NCBI GenBank assembly: GCA_946407325.1
Contig: CAMJNN010000049.1
Coordinates: 1-8,503 of the forward strand
Length of the DNA: 8,503 nt
Source: an uncultured Prevotellaceae bacterium
GTDB lineage: Bacteria > Bacteroidota > Bacteroidia > Bacteroidales > Bacteroidaceae
Direction: 5' to 3'
The translations under genes were made by a program, and so were the position numbers. Below, one piece after another: positions 5,699-8,503 of this stretch. The stretch's first letter is position 1. Every line of letters begins with the position of its first letter. The notes below the pieces were generated by a model, which saw only the letters and a program-made list of their open reading frames with translations, was not told the origin of the DNA and did no database searches.

Positions 5699-7207
5699 TT
5701 ATTCTACATAGATGATGAGTCTATGGTAATGAGTCAACGCAGGTACACCATGATCGGTAGCTTCCAATATCAAGTGAATGGTCTGACCCGGCTCAGCATC
5801 CGCAGGGATGGTAATGGAAGTAGAAGCCTTTGAAGGATTGTCCACCGCTACATCACCCGGATAAGTACCCACCTTGAATAGCCACCACTTGATGTCTACC
5901 TCATCCTTATCGGGGTCAGCAACTTTGGCTTTGATGGCCAATGTCTCACCAGACTTACCCTTTAGAGACAAAGGAGCTTTGATAACAGGATGATGGTTAG
6001 CTTCTTCATAAGCTGGTGTCACACTCCAATGCATACGTTCCGCAAAGTCGTTTTGGGCAGCAGGCACGAAATCGGGCATCACAGGGTCAGACGCACCCAA
6101 CACAAACGTCGATGTTTGTCCTTCGGTATTGGGCTGCTTCCTGCCGCCCCATCCTCCGTAGCTATCATCCTCATAGGCACGTAAGCCGTTGCCCAACAGA
6201 TTCAGATAGGTAAAGGTATCACCTTCCGCCAGGAACATACCCTTGGGCTGTGGAGGCATCCACACCACATAACCCATCTGTCGCAGTTCGTCGGCACTAT
6301 ACCCACTCAGTCCGAAATAGTCCATCACATCATCCTTCACCATCTGCTTGCCGTCACCCCAAAGGCGATACATGCCACCCAGAGGGCCCCGACTACTGAT
6401 GTTGGCTGCCAGCCACTCAGCAGAATAATACACTTTATCTTCTTCTGACACCCTGTTTTGTGCGCCATACGCCAACGGTACCGTACCTCCACGGATATTC
6501 AACACCCCTATCTCGGGCCAGTTGGGCTTAATGTATTTGGCAAAGGTGTCGTCTTGGTCGCCACTCATGCAGAGATACACCTTCTGCTCAATCTTCTCTT
6601 TCAAAGCATTCCACTCGGCCTTTCCTTCATACTCGTCCTGAATGGATTTCAAGGCACGGGCTATGGTGCTGCATCCTCCCCAAGCTGTGACAAACAACTT
6701 TCCAGGTACATCATCGAGCATCTTTTCCTTGATAAGGTCGCTACCTGGGGAGTCTTTCGAGATATCACCATCAAACTCGATGTTGCCTATGCGAACGATG
6801 GAACGCATATATTCAGGTGTAGGGTAGTCGGCATGCACCTTCAGGTTGGGGTAGCAAGCCGTATAGGCGTCCACCACATCATCGATAAAACGTTCATTGG
6901 GATCCCAGCGCCACGACTCCATCGGACCGTAGTTCAAGCCATAGCGGGTATATTCGCGTCCGTCAACAAACCACTTCGTGCCTTTACCGTCGCCCTTCCA
7001 ATGATACTGACTGCTGGCATACACCAAGCCCTCCAGTTGCATGTCGGGAGCATAAAGCACCAAACGAATCAGCGAGTTGAGGTCGTCGAGCTCGGGGTCG
7101 CAGGTAATAATCACTCGGGGCTTCTCTGGCTCATTAGATGTAGCTTGGCAAGCCACCATCATACACAACAGGCAGCCTACCGAAAGGACATAAGCAAGTT
7201 TCTTCAT
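5699..7207 (-). CDS. DUF1593 (Sde182-like, nucleoside-hydrolase-fold) lipoprotein
   Basis: The 502-residue protein starts with a lipoprotein signal peptide: MKK, a hydrophobic core, and lipobox MVAC with C20 as the acylated residue, so it should be anchored in the envelope. Residues 30-320 resemble the nucleoside-hydrolase-like domain of DUF1593/Sde182 proteins, with RVIITCDPELDDLNSLIRLV (31-50), LEGLVYASS (58-66), FVTAWGGCSTIARAL (172-186) and NIRGG (237-241). The classical hydrolase metal motif DxDxxxDD is altered: T35 stands where its first Asp would be, while D37, D41 and D42 remain. Residues about 405-502 form a beta-rich Ig/cadherin-like C-terminal domain (KAKVADPDKDEVDIKWW at 426-442). 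The family was named for a cellulose-binding protein of Saccharophagus; carbohydrate binding or glycosidic hydrolysis is plausible but unproven here. It is the last gene of the ftsB operon, starting 1 nt after the preceding stop, with a hairpin terminator just downstream. No SusC/SusD partners are visible. Confidence 0.85.
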   Translation of the reverse strand: MKKLAYVLSVGCLLCMMVACQATSNEPEKPRVIITCDPELDDLNSLIRLVLYAPDMQLEGLVYASSQYHWKGDGKGTKWFVDGREYTRYGLNYGPMESWRWDPNERFIDDVVDAYTACYPNLKVHADYPTPEYMRSIVRIGNIEFDGDISKDSPGSDLIKEKMLDDVPGKLFVTAWGGCSTIARALKSIQDEYEGKAEWNALKEKIEQKVYLCMSGDQDDTFAKYIKPNWPEIGVLNIRGGTVPLAYGAQNRVSEEDKVYYSAEWLAANISSRGPLGGMYRLWGDGKQMVKDDVMDYFGLSGYSADELRQMGYVVWMPPQPKGMFLAEGDTFTYLNLLGNGLRAYEDDSYGGWGGRKQPNTEGQTSTFVLGASDPVMPDFVPAAQNDFAERMHWSVTPAYEEANHHPVIKAPLSLKGKSGETLAIKAKVADPDKDEVDIKWWLFKVGTYPGDVAVDNPSKASTSITIPADAEPGQTIHLILEATDHGVPALTHYHRLIIYVE

Positions 7208-7208
7208 A

Positions 7209-7547
7209 TTATTGTTGTTTTTTCTCTTCCTGAGGAATGCGATAGGCCGTATAGAGTTCGATAATGGCAGCTATCAGCAGACACACTATCCACTCGTTAC
7301 CATGACTATAAAGCATCAATAAACCGGTAAATACCAGAAACAGTGCACCAAACATCTGTTGTCGATACAGCCTCTTCAAGGTCACGTTCTCCACCTGAGG
7401 TTGTGAGAATATCTGCGCGATGGCTGCTGTAATCGCCCCGATGATATACATATAGGGAGCATACTCCCAATGGGTGATATACACGGCAGCGCCTATCAAT
7501 GCAAACACCATACCGCACATGAACAGTATGTTGAGTTCTTTCTTCAT
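7209..7547 (-). CDS. Four-span membrane protein of unknown function
   Basis: The 112-residue protein has four predicted membrane segments at about residues 7-25, 31-48, 65-81 and 85-103. A short polar loop (QPQVENVTLKRLYRQQ, 49-64) separates the two hairpins, and the tail is charged (PQEEKKQQ). I recognise no catalytic motif and cannot name a family. Its ATG overlaps the stop of the ftsB-like gene by 4 nt (ATGA), and its own TAA is followed after one base by the lipoprotein ATG, so all three are almost certainly translated from one mRNA. Position next to a divisome gene suggests a membrane or envelope role, but this is only context. Confidence 0.82.
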   Translation of the reverse strand: MKKELNILFMCGMVFALIGAAVYITHWEYAPYMYIIGAITAAIAQIFSQPQVENVTLKRLYRQQMFGALFLVFTGLLMLYSHGNEWIVCLLIAAIIELYTAYRIPQEEKKQQ

Positions 7548-7849
7548 TCCTGGTCTTCCGCAAAGACAAAGATGTCTTCATTGGGTTTCTTCATGAAGTA
7601 TTTCTCACGGGCAATGCGTTCAATGGAGGTGGAGTCAGCATTCAGCTCCTCCAGTTTGCGGGTACTTTCCCTGTACTCCTCGCGGTATTTCTCAATCTCG
7701 CTGCGAATGGCTGATTCCTCCTTTCGAAGTTCCATACGGTAGAGTATGCTGTTTTCATCTACAAAACCGATGATAACGGCGAATAACAGTATCGTGATGA
7801 GATACTTGTGCTTACCCAGGAAATTCCAAAACGACGACAGTTTGTCCAT
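7544..7849 (-). CDS. Septum formation initiator, FtsB/DivIC-like
   Basis: The 101-residue protein has the FtsB/DivIC layout: a short cytoplasmic N-terminus, one membrane span at about residues 15-30 (YLITILLFAVIIGFVD), a periplasmic coiled coil at about 36-70 (heptad-like, rich in Glu, Arg and Lys), and the conserved C-terminal segment IERIAREKYFM (76-86) followed by NEDIFVF (90-96). Family members form a complex with FtsL and FtsQ that activates septal peptidoglycan synthesis. The symbol is left blank because FtsB and DivIC cannot be separated by sequence alone here. It is first in a three-gene minus-strand operon and is transcribed divergently from dnaX. Start ATG 7849 follows a well-placed promoter by 28 nt. 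Confidence 0.9.
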   Translation of the reverse strand: MDKLSSFWNFLGKHKYLITILLFAVIIGFVDENSILYRMELRKEESAIRSEIEKYREEYRESTRKLEELNADSTSIERIAREKYFMKKPNEDIFVFAEDQE

Positions 7850-7877
7850 GATGCAATACTATTACTGTTGATTTCTG

Positions 7878-7909
7878 CAAATTTAAGGATATTTCTCGAA
7901 TAAAGGAAA
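7878..7909 (-). promoter_or_regulatory. Promoter of the ftsB-like operon
   Basis: On the minus strand TAAATTTG (7885-7878) matches TAnnTTTG exactly. TTTC (7909-7906) lies 20 nt upstream at the -33 position, one base off TTTG. The -7 box ends 28 nt before the ATG at 7849. Confidence 0.7.
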
Positions 7910-7922
7910 CATAAATGAATAA

Positions 7923-7954
7923 TTTGCAAAATAGAGGGAAAAACGTTATTTTTG
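7923..7954 (+). promoter_or_regulatory. Promoter of dnaX
   Basis: TTTG (7923-7926) and TATTTTTG (7947-7954) match both Bacteroidetes elements exactly with a 20-nt spacer. The -7 box ends 24 nt before the ATG at 7979. This is the best promoter match in the window. It is back to back with the ftsB-operon promoter without overlapping it. Confidence 0.8.
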
Positions 7955-7978
7955 CAGAAACAATAGCAGGAAAATAAT

Positions 7979-8503
7979 ATGGAAGACTACATAGTTTCGG
8001 CAAGGAAATACAGACCAGCCACCTTCGACACGGTGATTGGTCAGAAGGCACTGACCACCACACTCAAGAACGCCATTGCTGCCGGCAAACTGGCACAGGC
8101 TTATTTGTTCTGCGGTCCAAGGGGTGTGGGAAAGACCACCTGTGCCCGCATCTTTGCCAAGACCATCAATTGCCTGAACCCCACAGCCGATGGGGAGGCT
8201 TGCAATGAATGCGAAAGTTGCCGTGCCTTCAACGAACAACGTTCGTTCAACATTCACGAACTCGACGCTGCCTCCAACAACTCGGTGGACGACATCCGTC
8301 AGTTGGTGGAACAAGTGAGGATTCCGCCCCAGATTGGCAAGTATAAGGTATATATCATCGACGAGGTACACATGCTGTCCACCTCGGCATTCAATGCTTT
8401 CCTGAAGACATTGGAAGAACCACCCCGTCATGCCATCTTCATCCTGGCCACCACCGAGAAGCAGAAGATACTGCCCACCATCCTCTCGCGTTGTCAGATC
8501 TAC
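7979..8503 (+). CDS. dnaX: DNA polymerase III subunit gamma/tau (N-terminal part, cut by window edge)
   Basis: The visible 175 codons form the AAA+ ATPase core of the clamp-loader subunit, which loads the sliding clamp and, as tau, links polymerase cores to the helicase. Motifs in order: ARKYRP at residues 8-13, Walker A GPRGVGKT at 46-53, the zinc-binding cysteines C65, C75, C78 and C81, ELDAASN at 94-100, Walker B YIIDEVHML at 125-133, FLKTLEEPP at 141-149, sensor 1 ATTE at 157-160 and the arginine-finger motif SRC at 170-172. AGGAAAA (7968-7974) is a reasonable ribosome binding site. The C-terminal half is missing, so whether a separate gamma form is produced by frameshifting cannot be judged. 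The gene is divergent from the ftsB-like operon and has its own promoter. Confidence 0.97.
   Translation, partial: MEDYIVSARKYRPATFDTVIGQKALTTTLKNAIAAGKLAQAYLFCGPRGVGKTTCARIFAKTINCLNPTADGEACNECESCRAFNEQRSFNIHELDAASNNSVDDIRQLVEQVRIPPQIGKYKVYIIDEVHMLSTSAFNAFLKTLEEPPRHAIFILATTEKQKILPTILSRCQIY

Noticed and set aside
6458..7264. A 268-codon open frame on the plus strand opposite the DUF1593 lipoprotein.
   Set aside because: It lies antisense to a convincing lipoprotein gene with signal peptide and domain motifs, has no recognisable protein features, and runs into the next operon gene. It is a shadow frame.
7946..8431. A 161-codon minus-strand frame opposite dnaX.
   Set aside because: It overlaps the conserved Walker A and B motifs of dnaX on the other strand and covers the dnaX promoter. 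No protein-like motifs are seen.

Overview
The window looks like ordinary chromosomal DNA from a member of the Bacteroidales, probably the Bacteroides/Prevotella group. Four intergenic promoters match the Bacteroidetes -7 element TAnnTTTG. Shine-Dalgarno sites are mostly weak. The release factor 2 (with SPY in place of SPF) and the DUF1593-type lipoprotein also look typical of this group. GC content is moderate and even, and I see no mobile element, CRISPR array, rRNA or tRNA.

Layout: (1) 1-628, minus strand: the N-terminal 209 codons of an M20-family ArgE/DapE-like metallo-deacylase that runs off the left edge. (2) 740-5644, plus strand: a run of five closely packed genes, namely an AMP-forming long-chain acyl-CoA ligase, prfB (release factor 2), a 47-residue single-span membrane peptide, a CYTH-domain triphosphatase-like protein, and an MgtC/DUF4010 membrane protein. 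Gaps are 4 nt, 50 nt, 2 nt and an 8-nt overlap, so they are probably one transcription unit, possibly with an internal promoter in the 50-nt gap. (3) 5699-7849, minus strand: a second compact operon reading ftsB/divIC-like septum protein, a four-span membrane protein, and a DUF1593 (Sde182-like) lipoprotein, joined by a 4-nt overlap and a 1-nt gap and ending at a hairpin terminator at 5661-5692. (4) 7979-8503, plus strand: the N-terminal 175 codons of dnaX, cut by the right edge. No stretch over 300 bases lacks a gene.

The two divergent intergenic regions (629-739 and 7850-7978) each carry back-to-back promoters. All four -7 boxes continue as TTTGCA. They sit 19-28 nt before the start codons, which fixes the acyl-CoA ligase start at 740 rather than the longer reading from 689.

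I did not find a convincing undescribed biological system. The points most worth a second look are the in-frame prfB without the classical RF2 frameshift site, the unannotated 47-residue membrane peptide, the overlapping CYTH-MgtC pair, the DUF1593 lipoprotein placed in a cell-division operon, and the exact inverted repeat linking the ftsB and dnaX promoters.
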